Shown here: positions 13,301 to 24,374 of the stretch, in pieces
Layout: each line of letters opens with the position of its first letter
Numbering within the stretch: position 1 is the stretch's first letter
Source of the DNA: Linyphia triangularis
Lineage: Eukaryota > Arthropoda > Arachnida > Araneae > Linyphiidae
Direction: 5' to 3'
Length of the DNA: 64,000 nt
Assembly (NCBI GenBank): GCA_963978545.1
Contig: OZ021732.1
Span: 22,731,688 to 22,795,687 of the forward strand
Made by a program: the position numbers and the translations under genes
The notes under the pieces: model-generated
The model's input: only the letters and a program-made list of their open reading frames with translations
What the model was told of the DNA's origin: nothing
The model's database searches: none

Positions 13301-16300
13301 TATTTATTTATTTTTTATCTTAATTATCAGAAAAATATCATTTTTCTTTTTCATTCATTCGATTTTAGAGATAATTAGGTATATGAGTTATACAGAAAAC
13401 AAAATTAGGCTGTTCCTCCCCCCCTTCTCCCTTCTCATCCTGTTTCACCACCTTTAAAACGATGTTGGTGATTGTAGTAATCTTTCCTCTCTCTTGACTG
13501 ACGTCTAAATCCGCTTCTGAGTATGCAGACATATGATCTACTATACCATCAGCATCTTTTTATACTTTAGCATAGCAATGAAACCTCATTTTATGGGTAG
13601 CAAAAAAAAAAAAAATTTTTTTTTTACAATTGAAAAATTATTTAAAATATTTTAATCCATATAAATATGTTTGCCATCCCCAATGCAGAATATTCCAAGT
13701 ATGTTATTATTTAAATAATGAAGTTTCGTTTTAGTTCTCTTGAAGGTTTTGGCGAATTTATTTTCTACCAAAACTAAAATTCATTATTCAAATAACATTT
13801 TATGTTAGTCATTTATATTTATGATCAAAATATTCAATTATTTAAACATAGAATAGAAAAACAGTTTTAAATTACTTTATAGGATTTGATTCTTGATGAA
13901 CTTGTTTCCATTTGATTTCAAACAGTAGCGGCTGGTGCAAGGGGCCAGGGGGGCCTGGGCCCCCTCACTCTTTTGGACCCTGGCTCCACTTACATATATG
14001 CTTGTTAATATTGTTTTGTTGTGGGATTTTTTTTTATATTAAAAAAAAAAAAAAAAACTTATTTATTCTGTCATTAGACATTAACTATTGTGAAGGGAGC
14101 AGAGAGCTCTTGCAACAAACTCGAAAAAATGTTAATCAATCACAATCATTACTGCAAAAAAGCGACCCTTCTCTTAAAGATGCTAGTTTTCCTAAGGACA
14201 AAATGACCCCTTCTTCGGAAGACCTTGAATTTGAAACCGATAGGGCATATAAGGTTGCGACTTTCACGTGACATCCTGTTTTGCCAAAGCATAAATACAA
14301 AATTTCTAAAACATCCCTGATCGCTCTGCTCTGGGGTGGACTTCTCTGTATAAAGGAATGGCCATTTTTTGTAGAGACGGCGATTACACGTTGGTCCTCT
14401 AGTGTGACGGTACGAAAAAAGTGGCTACAATAAATATCCATTGCATTCATTTTCGCTCTTTGTTTTTCAAAATATAAGAGTAAGATTTTCTCTGCAAATT
14501 GTTTTTATTTAGATATTTACTTTTTTCCAGAAAAATGTTTGAGTATTTAAATGTCCATATGATCGGAAGAAGTGATTTGTCTCACATTAATATTTGATAT
14601 CCTATTAAATTATTAAAGTAACTTACAATCCGATGCCATCAACGAAAGAATTTCTATGCAGAGAATAAAAAATGTTCTTCTCTAAATAAGTGGCTCCACT
14701 AGAACTAAGCCATCGTATAATGCTGTGTTAAAGTTAAAAGATAAACGTCACAGTTACTGAATTTTCACCCCCTTCCTCTCTCCCAAATAATATGTAAAAT
14801 GCAGATAAAGCAAACCTAGTTACTGTTACCAGAAAAAAATTTCATGAGCATTTAGTAAAGAATCTGAATCATGAACCTACACCCTTTAAAAAGCAAAATC
14901 ATACAAGCAATTTGAAATTGTCAAATAAAATTTGTGCATTCTTAAAATTGAAGAAACGAAGTTTATTCTTAACTCAGGTAGGATCCAATTCTCCAAATAA
15001 ATTCTGAATTAAACTAAATATTAAAATTTGAAGCGAGTTCCATTTTTGCTCAACTTCTTTTCAAAATATCAAGAATCATGGTAAAACACCTATTTTTAAC
15101 TATCGCTATGTCAAAACTCATTGACCAGAGGCAATATATTCATGTGAAACGTCGTCGAATCGAGCCCCATCGGATGTTTTGCAGGTTGGTTTGAATGTAA
15201 GTAGACATCTCAAATTTGAGATGCATATGCAATGCATTTTTCAAGTAATTATTCATCCTCAAATCAAGTAATTATTAATTTTTTCATGAATTTAAATTAA
15301 AACTGTTGAACTGGTCAATATAACAATACCTTTGACTTTGGTTGTAAATTTATAAATATTGCACATTCTAAGTTAATGGTATTTTTCATTAGTTCTACTG
15401 TTAAGCCAAAATTATTTTGCATGAATTGATTCATGAAATATCATTGACTTGAATATTAGGAGCAATACCGATGTCTTTAAAATTATTTATTTAAATTATT
15501 TTAAAACATTATAAAATTATTTATTTAAGTATTTACTCTAAAGTTACGAAAAGTGAAATTGTTGCTGTCGCCATTTTTTTCTTTCTTTTTTTTCTTATGA
15601 TTCATGTAATATTTGATGAAAAATTTTCCCCTGTGATTTCTACAGAATTTTTAACCAAGGTTTTGACTTAATTTATTTTATAACTCTTCCCTAACTCTTT
15701 GTTTTCTTTTTCTTAAATACAGAATAGAAATTGAGTGACATCGGTTTTCATACTTTCACTTATTTTTTTGTGATTAGTATTTTAATTTATTATTATGATG
15801 TCAAACGAAATAAAAAAACTTTTGCTTCCTACACTGTTGGTATCTAATCCAGCCACCTGTATTGTACATAAAATGTTTTATACTGTTGAAAATATTGGTA
15901 ACTTTTCTTATATTAAAAAAGTTTTATCTTCAAGGCTCTGTTTAATTTTTACACTTCGCCCAATCGACATGAGTTCATTTTAATGTGTTCTCTATTCTTA
16001 ATTTAATAAAATTATTCATTATAACATTCTTTTCATTATATGATTAGGAGTAATTAATTATATTTAACGCGGGGGGAGCAAAAAGGTAAACTTTAACACA
16101 CATTTTTTTTTTTAATTTCATTTTTTTTTTATCTTACGGTGATTCCCGATAATATCGTACTTTATGGCTGTTCCTAATCACTGACCACTGGTCATTGAGA
16201 TAGCGTCCAGTTCTTGGTAGGCTTCCCGGAAGACCAAGAAGATCCTTAAAATAATCTCCATAAATAAAAAATTTAAACCCTCAAACGCATAGACAGTGGC

Positions 16301-19300
16301 AAGGGGGAGCAAATCGAATGCAAAGTGGCTAAAACTTCAAACTAGGAATTTTCAACCGGGAATGAGTATCGGATTTCTTACGGAACAATTTATAAATAGA
16401 TATGTCGTAATTTTACGTTCAATTGAATAATCTGAAGTCTGTACTTTACTTTTTTGCCTAGGAATTCTTCGCTTCATTTTTAATTTGCAAAAGCAAAAGG
16501 TGCAAGTGTATTCATTTTACCCTTCCTGACGTCGTCCATTCTCAAACGAAACGTCGCGTCGTTTTTGTAATAACAATTCCTTTTATTAAAATATTTATTT
16601 TATCAGATATCAGTATGCTTAGATAATTTAACTGTTTAATAATCTTGTAGTTTTGTTTTCCCATATATATTTAAGTAACATTTACAAAATTACATGAAAT
16701 TCATGTGTCTTGATATTTGCATGTTCTTCCCCCCCCCCCCCCCTTGACATGCAATTGCTAATTTGGGCCCCCTCACTTTTAATACCCAAGAGCCGCCACT
16801 GGTAGGATACCATAAAATTCCTGCAGCACTGCTTTCATAATCCAATACAGGAAATTGACATTTTGGCACAGAACTTGCATTTTTGGTGATGAGCTATATT
16901 GATTAATTTGCTGCCAAACTTGCCAACTTAGCAACATTTTTTTGTATATATAAAAAAAATGGCAGGGGTTTTGCAATTACATGTTGTTAACCTTAAAAAA
17001 GTTAGATTTCAGCCTTTACATGTTATCAAATTGGGTACTGGTTAAAGGGACCATAACTCAACAAAGCAATAAGTAGGAACCATGCTAAATTCTGATTTAT
17101 ACCCGGTTAATGATATTGTAATGAGGTACCAATGTTTTTAAATAATATGGCTTATCATGGTGTGACCAACAGTGTTAAAGTTAAGAAAATTTTACAGGCA
17201 ATAAGTAAAAATGTTGTCACAAATTTCAATGTAACACAATATCTTTGTGTTAAGTAAACTTGATCAAACCATATTATAATTCAAATTATTGTCCTTGTGT
17301 TTGCAGTGAACTAATTGTATTCAATAATATCGCCAATGTTCTTCTTGGCGACAAACAAGCCATCCAATAGTTTATATAACAAATAAGTATCCCAAATTAA
17401 ATTTGAATAGCATCTAGAGATAATGTACTACAATAAAAGCATGTATAGAAGCAACCATTTAAGAATAATGACTTACAAACCATTTCATTATTTTATAATA
17501 TGCAAAATTGGAATATCTATAAAAAAAATTAAAAAAAACAGATCACAAACCTGAATACTTATGAATACTCCATGATATGTTTCGTGTAATGTTCTGTTAG
17601 TCCGTGGCTTCAATGGAATCTCAAAAGGAAGTTCTGTTCTTCCACATGGCAATTTACCCGGTTTTGCTATTTCAAGATTACAACTAGTCAGCTGAACAGG
17701 CTAGCCAAAAAATAAAACAGACAGTTAGAGAAAAACAAAATAAAAATGTTGTGAGCTGAACAAATATTTAAAATAAAAGTTGAACCAAAAGGAATTTAGT
17801 ATTTTTATTTGAAAATTTCATTAACCTTTTTCATATCTATTAACAAATACTATCCGAAAATGTGCAGAATAAGAAACCACAAGAAATGCATTTTGATATT
17901 GAAATTAAGGTTTGAGAGTATTACATTAGTCTTATAAATAAATATAATAATTTTTATATTAATACAGTAGAGAATCTCAAATCCGAAATCTTTTGACATT
18001 TGGAAAGCAGTTTCTAATGGAAGACTAATTAGAGTTATTAAAAACACATGAAAGTAACATTCTTTTTTAAAAGTAAGCCAAATTGAAACTTTATTTTCTC
18101 AACAACAAAAATTACGGTTTGGAGGAGGGATGATGATTCTTCTCCTGGACACTTCAAATGTTTAAGAGGGAAAGAATTGAAAGCTTAAAGGGAGTACCCA
18201 AAAATTTATAAATAATCGATTTTGAGTTTATTATTGTTTATAAAAGTTTAAATTATTCCCTTTAAAATTATACCTTATTTGTAATAATACCTCAAATAGA
18301 AGTATTTTTAATAATTTTTAAAGACAAAATTGGTGTAAGTAAACTTTTCTTTAAAATGCATTTTTCTCAAAACTACATTTTTCATTATACCTGTACCTTT
18401 TTCTCAGAAACTGCAGAAACTATATTCCTGAAATTTTTACCACATATTTATTTTATGTGTCTGCATATCCTGAAGTGATATTTTGTTGTTATTTTAAAAA
18501 TATTTTTTGTTTTGGCTTTTTTCGGCAAAAAAAATTTGTGATTTTTAACAAATTTGAGTGACTTTCATGAAAATTTGTTTTAAAAAAATAGTAAATGAAT
18601 CACAATCAAAAGCTAGCTTAACTAGAATAACAAGTGTCTACTAAATGCACTGAAAAAAAAAATTAGGCTATTATGTCATATACTTTCTGAGGAAAAGGTA
18701 CATGAAATATGGCAAATTAACATTAGCAGTATAGATGGTACCAACTCCCCTTTAACAAAACGAAGATGAAATACCTACATATTTTTATCAAGGATTTTCT
18801 TTAAAGTTACTCAAGGTGCTAAACTTCAACAAGATCTAACAAAGGGACCTTACGGTCACGGAAATTCAGATCGGGATTAAACTCGGCAGGTTGGTAGTAT
18901 ACCTTAAGGGTATCCACACAGTAAAGCAATAAAGTGCACAAGCTAGAAGATTCCGAGAAAACAGGCTCTAAAGTGTTATGCACAGCTTATATACTAGTAG
19001 AGATTTTTGCTCTGCAACTGCAAATAAAGTATTATCTTTAATTGAAATTTCCATTAGCTGTAACAGTAACTTTATAAATTGAAGAAAAATTTAAGGAAAA
19101 AAAAGAAGAAAAAAACCTCACAAGGTATCGAACCTGGGTAGCCCGTAAGGGAACCCAGCACACTGACCACTTAAGCCACCGGGCAGTAGCAGAGCAAAAA
19201 TCTCTACTAGTATAAAAGCTGTGTATAACACTTTAGAGACTGTTTTTTCGGAATCTTCTGGCTAGTGCACTTTATTGCTTCACTGTGTGGATACCCTTAA

Positions 19301-22132
19301 GGTATACTACCAATCTGCCGAGTTTCATCCCAATCTGAATTTCCAAGAGCGTAAGGTCCCCTTGTAAGACTGAAGTACTCAGCTAATAATAATAAATTTA
19401 CTTGCAAAAAAACTATATTACAAAGATTATTACTCAAGATATAAATGAATATTTAAAGAAAAGAATAGCATTTTTTGAAGACGTGTCTTTTCATAATGCA
19501 GCGTTAGCCACTACTAGGCCAGTGGGCCAGATTTGGCCCCCGACAGATTTTTCTGCAGCCAAACCGTTACCACAGAAAATTTAAAAAAATCACATTTCAC
19601 GGTACGGACTATTTTTTACATAATTGTAATTAATCTGAAATAGTATGAGTTAACTATATAGAACAGAGTTCTTCACTACGTGCTCGAAGAAAGTATATGA
19701 AGATGCTTTCAGCAAGGTGGTTTTCATCAAGAATAAATACAAGAATAACTTAACTGAATAAAACTAGGGTAACTAGGTAAAACTGTACTAATTAATAAAA
19801 ACTAGGGGTGTGGAACCTCGCACAACTTTCAATTACACTATAATACTGACGTAGATTTGCGTCGTTTACCGTTATTATGTTTTTATCATTTATTTAGAAA
19901 AAATGGCCAATCTGGCGATATTTTTTGCAATAATTTTTGTATTAATCTTTTTTTTTTCTTTTTTTTTTAAAAACATTGCCAAAATTGTGATTTTGGTGAT
20001 GTACTTTACGATAATCCTTATATTATCCTTTATTATAAGTGAAACTGAGGGAAGAATAAAAACGATGGGTGATAAGGCATGCTCAAGGAAAGAGAACTCT
20101 GTGTTGAAGGCATTCGTTTTTCAACTTTTTACACCATTAAAGCATTTTTACGGAAATTTCGGAGGTGGTGATGTTTAGAACAGCTTAAGAGGCATTAGCA
20201 CAGCGATTTTTATCAAAATCAATGGAGCCGTTTTTTAGCAATCATTGAAAAACATGTCAGCTACCTTATGAGCATGCACGATTTTGACGAAAACCTTAAT
20301 GGTAGGTCCTTGGGCCATCACAAACCTGCTCACCAAATTTGAACATCATTGGTCAATTTGTTTGGGAGTTATGCTGACCACTGACACACATACAGACAGA
20401 CATTTTTTCTAGATCACTTTTTTTAAATCAGGGTGTTCCAAAACGTGGAGAAATGCAAAAAAAAATTTAATTTTTTTTTTACCGAATGCTATACTTTCAT
20501 TACCCTATGTATAATACATATGGGTAATTGAAAGTAACAATTAAGATTAAAAAAAATCGATATTTTTTTTCAGTTTTAATAATTAAAGATATATATATTA
20601 GTGCACCCACCCATGAAAAACTCTAATATAAGTCCTACGGCCAGTCTTTAAAAGTTAGTGGCAAATGCTGTCATAATAGGATGTTTGCTCAACAATGTAT
20701 TAAAGCGTACCTTGGCAGATGAATAAAAGGCTTCCAGGATACCGACATTCTTGGCACTCAACTGCATTGTGACATTTCCTTCCATGTTGAGAGTAATGCC
20801 TTCGTGCTTCACTTCATACTTACTATCCACGATAATACAACCAATTATAGCTTCCTGCACAAAATAGCATCATTAATTTTGAAGTAACAACTAGAGATAT
20901 AGTGAAAAAATCTAATTTTTATCATTCAAGTTTTCTATTTTTAATAACTTGTATTTTATTCGCAGAACATAAATATATAAATTGTATGGCATAACTCTTT
21001 ACTTTATCATGCATAATACTGGAAAAATAAACTATATGTATATGATGGATATTACTTACAACAAATTTTAATGAAAACTCTTAGCTTGTATAATATACAG
21101 AAAATTTAGTTAAAAAAATATTGAAATATATATAATGTGGCTTATTGAATTAGTTTATAATATTCAAAGTTAAAATTATATCTATTATGCAAAAACATCC
21201 AATATTGAACTCAACATTCTAACTAAAACAGGATCTTTGAACTTGATATAGTTTGAATTTAACTATTTTAAACAATATATAACACCAACTATTAAGCAAA
21301 AAATTTACAATAACAAGAGAAAGTGAAGGAGTGCATAACCAAACGATAGAATATTGTGGCCTCACAACTAATAAAAGGACATTTTGATGGGATAGTGATT
21401 TGAGAGATTTTTTAGCATTTTCTTAATATTTCATAGCAAAAATTATTATATTTTTTAAAAAAGAGCAATTTAGCTAAGTAATCAATGAATAAATATCTAG
21501 AAATAAATAAATATCAACGAATTAGAAAAAAAAAATTTAATGTAAAATTTATTTCCATCATAAAATTGTTAGAATGGAACAACTTAGATAAGAATATGTA
21601 TTTTGGAGCAGTTATGAGTGAAAATGTTTGAAACTGCTCCAATTCAGAAAGTGTAACATCCCAACATTTAGTATGAAAAGCAAAGGGGAACATACCAGAT
21701 CATGTGACTGATCTGCCGTCTCTTTTTATACATCAGGACAGAAAGTAAACTAATAAAGTTGAAAAAATTTTCATTGACATAATTCTATGTTTTAGTGTAT
21801 GTACATATCCTTTTATTCAAAACAAATTTTCCAAACAGATATAATATAACGTATTAATACATAAATTCCTAGTTTATCTCCACATTTCATATTAACACAT
21901 ACTCCTTTGGTGTATGATCTAAAAATATTGGATCAATGTATTTAAATATTTCACAATTCATATACATTTTTGGATTATTAGAAATCCAAGCATACTTTTT
22001 TAATGTGCGTTAAGTTTATAAATCATTTCAAACAAAGTGGATGTAATCAACTGCAATGTTATGCAAAATACAAACCTCTTCATGATAAATTTTGTTTACT
22101 CGCTTCAATCGAATATCCAAGGTAACAGACAT
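4282..22132 (-). CDS. VPS26C: VPS26C (DSCR3) gene, 5' five exons, 3' end outside window
   Basis: Seen: five minus-strand exons (22076-22132, 20711-20854, 17551-17700, 11660-11740, 4282-4356), all phase 0 with AG acceptors and GT donors, join into 169 residues that follow human DSCR3/VPS26C from its first residue (MSVTLDIRLKRVNKIYHEE against the human start MGTALDIKIKRANKVYHAG). Landmarks in order are the GITLNMEGNVTMQLSAKNVG block, EIAKPGKLPCGRTELPFEIP, ETYHGVFISIQYYLKCDMKR and FSITPESLQNVRY. Known of the family: VPS26C has an arrestin-like fold and forms Retriever with VPS35L and VPS29, recycling SNX17-bound cargo such as integrins from endosomes. The human protein has about 297 residues, so roughly 125 C-terminal residues are missing here. 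Introns of 1.2, 3.0, 5.8 and 7.3 kb are filled with transposon remnants. Identity is secure; the 3' end is not in the window. Confidence 0.95.
4357..7515. other. VPS26C intron 4, left part
   Basis: Intronic AT-rich sequence with no gene. It includes a 103-bp tandem duplication at 6297-6502, described separately, and a poly(A) run near 6955. Nothing else is recognisable. Confidence 0.6.
6297..6502. repeat. 103-bp tandem duplication
   Basis: The block starting TGCAAAAAACAAATGAATAA at 6297 is repeated from 6400 with about 85-90% identity by eye over the full 103 bp (both copies contain AAACCACAAAAT, AATATTAGC and CAGTAATGG or CAGCAATGG). It is a simple two-copy duplication in an intron. Confidence 0.8.
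7969..8481 (+). pseudogene. Transposon-derived Cys/His-domain ORF fragment
   Basis: The open stretch is 170 codons; the frame is open from at least 7969 and closes with TAG at 8479. Seen: a CLFCGNEC pair (CxxC..C), a later CHERNDELS segment and PDLHAADGRYQKDC, a spacing of Cys and His that suggests a zinc-binding fold. The pattern C-x2-C ... C-x-ERND-E ... DLHAADxxYHxxC recurs in uncharacterised transposon-linked proteins of cnidarians, fish and arthropods, as far as I remember. Downstream to about 10.1 kb the reading continues only in fragments with many stops (for example GLKDLPQLKHSCYC near 9065). It is therefore a dead copy, not a host gene. The activity of the intact protein is unknown to me. 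Confidence 0.5.
9960..10135 (+). pseudogene. Cys-rich C-terminal remnant of the same element
   Basis: Reading plus-strand from about 9982 gives SCDCTAHRMCLTQCKCATVD followed by LSYIGFYKCSECDDSLNQC, then a TAA. The alternating CxC and CxxxC pairs resemble the CXC-like tail often found at the end of the transposon protein family whose N-terminal part is at 7969-8481. It lies in the right position and on the same strand. Confidence 0.4.
10601..10735. repeat. Short tandem repeat array, about 3 copies
   Basis: The unit AATAAAATAGAACTTTAAAA plus TAAATA occurs at 10601, about 10657 and 10704, with spacers resembling TGTTTACAATT. Units are 47-56 bp apart. It lies inside VPS26C intron 4. Confidence 0.7.
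11660..11740 (-). CDS. VPS26C: VPS26C exon 4
   Basis: The exon has 27 codons, with acceptor GTTGTAG|TATTAC and donor TATAAG|GTAATA, phase 0. It encodes YYLKCDMKRGLLNKDLQKAL followed by EFIVEYK, aligning with human YTLRCDMKRSLLAKDL..CEFIV. It ends the N-terminal arrestin lobe. Confidence 0.94.
12515..16801. mobile_element. hAT-type nonautonomous composite element with 8-bp TSD
   Basis: Seen: the left end CAGTGGTGGCTGGTGC at 12515 and right end AGCCGCCACTG ending at 16801 form hAT-style inverted termini. The 8-bp duplication GTAGGATA flanks both sides perfectly (12507-12514 and 16802-16809). A second left end, CAGTAGCGGCTGGTGCAAGG, begins at 13923, and the two halves share internal blocks (GGGCCAGGGGGGCC near each start, GACCCCTT and GACCTTGAA further in). 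The element therefore contains two related copies, the first without a visible right end. No transposase frame remains. The open frames at 13912-14271 and 14136-14450 are inside it and look fortuitous. It is in VPS26C intron 3. Confidence 0.85.
13923..16801. mobile_element. Inner second copy of the hAT-type element
   Basis: It begins with CAGTAGCGGCTGGTGC, which matches the outer left terminus with a few changes, and shares the right terminus at 16801. No TSD is visible on its left flank (GATTTCAAA is not repeated after any CCACTG). Either it inserted and lost one end, or the outer element arose by unequal transposition. Confidence 0.55.
16802..17550. other. VPS26C intron 3 remainder, no gene
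   Basis: Intronic sequence between the hAT composite and exon 3 of VPS26C. Nothing recognisable was seen beyond AT-rich DNA. Confidence 0.6.
17551..17700 (-). CDS. VPS26C: VPS26C exon 3
   Basis: The exon has 50 codons, with acceptor GGCTAG|CCTGTT and donor ATTCAG|GTTTGT, phase 0. It encodes PVQLTSCNLEIAKPGKLPCG, then RTELPFEIPLKPRTNRTLHE, then TYHGVFISIQ. The PxG...G(K/R)TE(L/I)PFE and ETYHGVF motifs are the signature of the C-type VPS26 subunit. Confidence 0.95.
18185..18755. mobile_element. Possible TTAA-flanked MITE
   Basis: The left end TTAAAGGGAGTACCC and the right end ACTCCCCTTTAA (in sequence as GGTACCAACTCCCCTTTAA) form imperfect inverted termini around 571 bp without coding capacity. 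TTAA at each edge would suit a piggyBac-type target, but the terminal match is short and gapped. It lies in VPS26C intron 2. Confidence 0.4.
18841..19363. mobile_element. Foldback element with 181-bp arms
   Basis: The arm at 18841-19021 is the near-exact reverse complement of 19183-19363, sharing AAGGTATACTACCAA, ATACCCTTAAGGTATAC, TTTATTGCTTCACTGTG and AGCAAAAATCTCTACTAG-type blocks with roughly 90% identity. The 160-bp loop holds an A-rich stretch and a tRNA-like sequence. No coding capacity. Its transcript would form a long hairpin. It lies in VPS26C intron 2. Confidence 0.85.
19116..19184 (-). repeat. tRNA-derived (SINE-like) sequence in foldback loop
   Basis: Read on the minus strand, GCCCGGTGGCTTAAGTGG contains a Pol III box A (TGGCTTAAGTGG) and, about 35 bp later, a perfect box B (GGTTCGATACC). 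A T-rich run that could terminate Pol III follows. The 3' side does not pair with the 5' GCCCGG as an acceptor stem would, and the anticodon arm is not convincing. It is a tRNA-related sequence, not a functional tRNA gene. Confidence 0.6.
19800..20545 (+). mobile_element. Dispersed repeat family, copy 1
   Basis: It starts AACTAGGGGTGTGGAA, followed by ACTTTCAATTAC, and ends with GGGTAATTGAAAGTAAC, so ACTTTCAATTAC is present as an inverted pair near both ends. The interior shares GTGTTGAAGGC, GAGCCGTTTTTTAGCAATCA, GACGAAAACCTTAATGGTAG and TGTTCCAAAACGTGGAGAAA with copies at 23.5, 28.4 and 38.3 kb. The open frame at 19903-20178 is not conserved between copies. The inverted ends favour a nonautonomous DNA transposon. 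Confidence 0.75.
20711..20854 (-). CDS. VPS26C: VPS26C exon 2
   Basis: The exon has 48 codons, bounded by TGCAG|GAAGC and GCCAAG|GTACGC, phase 0 on both sides. It encodes EAIIGCIIVDSKYEVKHEGI, then a TLNMEGNVTMQLSAKNVG stretch that is the most conserved block with human DSCR3 (SLTMEGTVNLQLSAKSVG), then EAFYSSAK. An open frame runs past the donor into the intron, but the family match stops exactly at the GT. Confidence 0.95.
22076..22132 (-). CDS. VPS26C: VPS26C exon 1 (start codon)
   Basis: The exon has 19 codons. The ATG at 22132-22130 follows TTTGAAC and opens MSVTLDIRLKRVNKIYHEE, which aligns with the N-terminal beta strand of the VPS26 arrestin fold. The donor is GAAGAG|GTTTGT and the phase is 0. 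No in-frame upstream ATG is needed, because the family starts at this point. Confidence 0.93.
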
Positions 22133-22637
22133 GTTCAAATTCAGAATTTAATTAGATAATGGTAGAAAATTCAATTCCAATACCTACGAGAAATCCAAAT
22201 CAAAATAAACACAGCCACCCATAACAATTTAAACAATTACAGTCAAAGTTAAAAATTCATTCAGTACACAATATTTACTTCTGACGTCATAACCTTTCAT
22301 AATGAGGATTAGACGTCATATAATGGAAACATTAAAATTACTTTAGGACTCAACCATGTGTCGAAATTTTTTTTTATTTATATTAAAGGACTTAGCCCTT
22401 TAGGCTTACTACACTCACGAATTATGAACGCAATCCCTTACTTTGCTTCGCAATCACTAAGATTTGGTATTCCAACAGAACACATTACTACTTAGACGAG
22501 TTATTAATCTAACAACGCGACAGTGTTCCACCACCAGATACGACGTCAAAGCGACAGAACATTCAAGTTTATAACATTGATTGAACTTAAGGTGATTTTG
22601 ACCCCTCACAGCTCAGTTTCTATTATAGCTAGAGCTC

Positions 22638-22672
<35 letters not shown>

Positions 22673-23458
22673 ATTTTTTTTTATTATTTTTTTTTTTTTT
22701 TTTTTGTCATCGTGTCTTCCCGAGTGACGAAAAATAACAACATAATTGTTAACATTGAACAATGAAACGTGACGAAAATAACAACATAATTGTTAACATT
22801 GAACAATGAAACGTGACGAAATAAATCCTTTGAAATCAGTCGGTGACCTGTATTTTGTTTTTCTTCTTCTTCTAGTTGCGATAAAAACTTTAGCCAGACC
22901 TACAGCTAAAACGCTTTTAATGAATTTTATAACCCTTTTTTTTTATTTATATATATATTTCTCAGCTTGATTAGAAGAAGTGTCTTTTTGTGTATTTTAA
23001 TGCGTACGATGGTCTTTACTCTCCAAATATGATCCCGGACCATGGTTAAGGACTGAATCAAATGGGCCAACGGATTTCGGATATTCTTCTTTTACTCAAT
23101 GTGTAGAGGTTTTGATACTTCAAGTTGAACAATTACAGTGTAATTAAAATTAAATAAATTGTACTTATTTTCCCATGAAAATTGTAAGCTTATCAAATTT
23201 CTGGAAACATGCGTTTCGACTTTGAACTAGACAACCACTTAATTTTAAAATTAAGTTTTATTGCATCAATATGCATGATTGGCTGCAAACCACGTACAGA
23301 ACTAAAAAAAATTCGAACGACGACTGAATTTTGCATTCAAATTAATGAAACACTAAAAGAAAAACACTGATGTAATTCGTGGATGGCTTTTAATAATTAG
23401 AGGTAAAAAAAGAAAATGCGAGTAGGTCATCTTTATATTAAAACTAAGCCAAACTTTA
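22133..23458. other. Upstream region of VPS26C
   Basis: Proximal sequence to about 22560 is less AT-biased and should hold the VPS26C promoter and 5' UTR. Beyond it are a poly(T) tract (22640-22705) and a tandem duplication of a 44-45-bp unit (GTGACGAAAATAACAACATA...) at 22724-22820. A dispersed repeat at 23015-23280 recurs at about 24795-25050 (shared ATTTCGGATATTCTTCTTTT). The frame 22523-22765 is mostly poly(T)-encoded Phe and is not a gene. Confidence 0.55.
22282..22320 (-). promoter_or_regulatory. CRE-like sites upstream of VPS26C
   Basis: A perfect palindromic CRE octamer TGACGTCA lies at 22282-22289, 150 bp upstream of the VPS26C ATG, with a second related AGACGTCA at 311-318 of the same kilobase. 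CREB/ATF-family factors bind this octamer and it is common in proximal promoters of housekeeping genes. That these sites act on VPS26C is inference; no TATA box is obvious. Confidence 0.4.
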
Positions 23459-24130
23459 ACTAGGGGTGTGGAATATCGTACAACTTTCAATTACACTATA
23501 TTACTAATATGGATTTGCGTCATTTATCGTTTTTATATTTTCATCATTCGCTTGGAGAAATGGCCAATTTGGCGATATTTATGCGATTTCGCCAAAATGA
23601 TGTTTTTGGCGATGTACTTTTCGAAAATTCTTATATTGTCCTCTCTTACAAGTGAAACTGAGGAAAGGAGAAAAAACGATCTTTAATGAGCTTTATTAAA
23701 GCAAAGGGAACTCTGTGTTGAAGGCTTTCGTTTTTCAACTATTTACATCGTTACAGCATTTTCACTGAAATTTTGGAAGTGGGGATGTTTAAAACACTTC
23801 AAAGGGGCATTACCACAGCGATTTTTATCAAAATCACTAGAGCCGTTTTTTTAGCAATCATTGAAAAACATGACTTTTTCAAAGGCAGCTACCTTATGCG
23901 CATGGGCGATTTTGACGAAAACCTTGATGGTAGGTCCCATGGCCACCACCAACCAGCACACCAAATTTGGACACCGTAGGTCAATTTGTCTGAGAGTTAT
24001 GCTGACCACAGACAGACATTTCTTCTAGATCACTTTTTGGAAATCGGTGTGTTCCAAAACGTGGAGAAATGCAAAAAAAAAAAAAAAAAAAAAAAAAATC
24101 GATTTTTTTTTTTTTTAAATTGAAAGTAAA
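23459..24130 (+). mobile_element. Dispersed repeat family, copy 2
   Basis: This copy has the same start (CTAGGGGTGTGGAATATCG) and the same order of internal blocks as copy 1, with an expanded A run and T run near 24075-24117 before TTGAAAGTAAAA. It is intergenic between VPS26C and the IQ-motif gene. The frames at 23468-23686 and 23773-23979 are shadows of the repeat. Confidence 0.75.
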
Positions 24131-24374
24131 AATATAACGTACGTCTATAACGATGGGATTTTATGGAGATGGGATTATTTACACAAAATGCAATGTTCAA
24201 TTACGTTGAAAATATACAATTAGTTTTTGAAAAAAAAATTATCAAATAAATAAAATAATTTGTCTTTTAGGTTAGTGAAATATACAAGAAATAAGCGTAA
24301 CCTAATTAGCACAATTAGAAAAAAAGTATTCTACCAATGTCAGATACATCCATAACTCACAAATTTTATTATTG

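Noticed and set aside
13912..14450. Frames of 119 and 104 codons
   Set aside because: They overlap on opposite strands inside the hAT-type element, begin in its terminal repeat and run through poly(Lys). Not transposase.
19116..19184. A tRNA gene on the minus strand
   Set aside because: Boxes A and B are present but the acceptor ends do not pair and the anticodon arm is poor. It lies in a foldback loop.
22523..22765. 80-codon frame rich in Phe
   Set aside because: It is made by a poly(T) tract; it lies upstream of VPS26C on the opposite strand with no other support.
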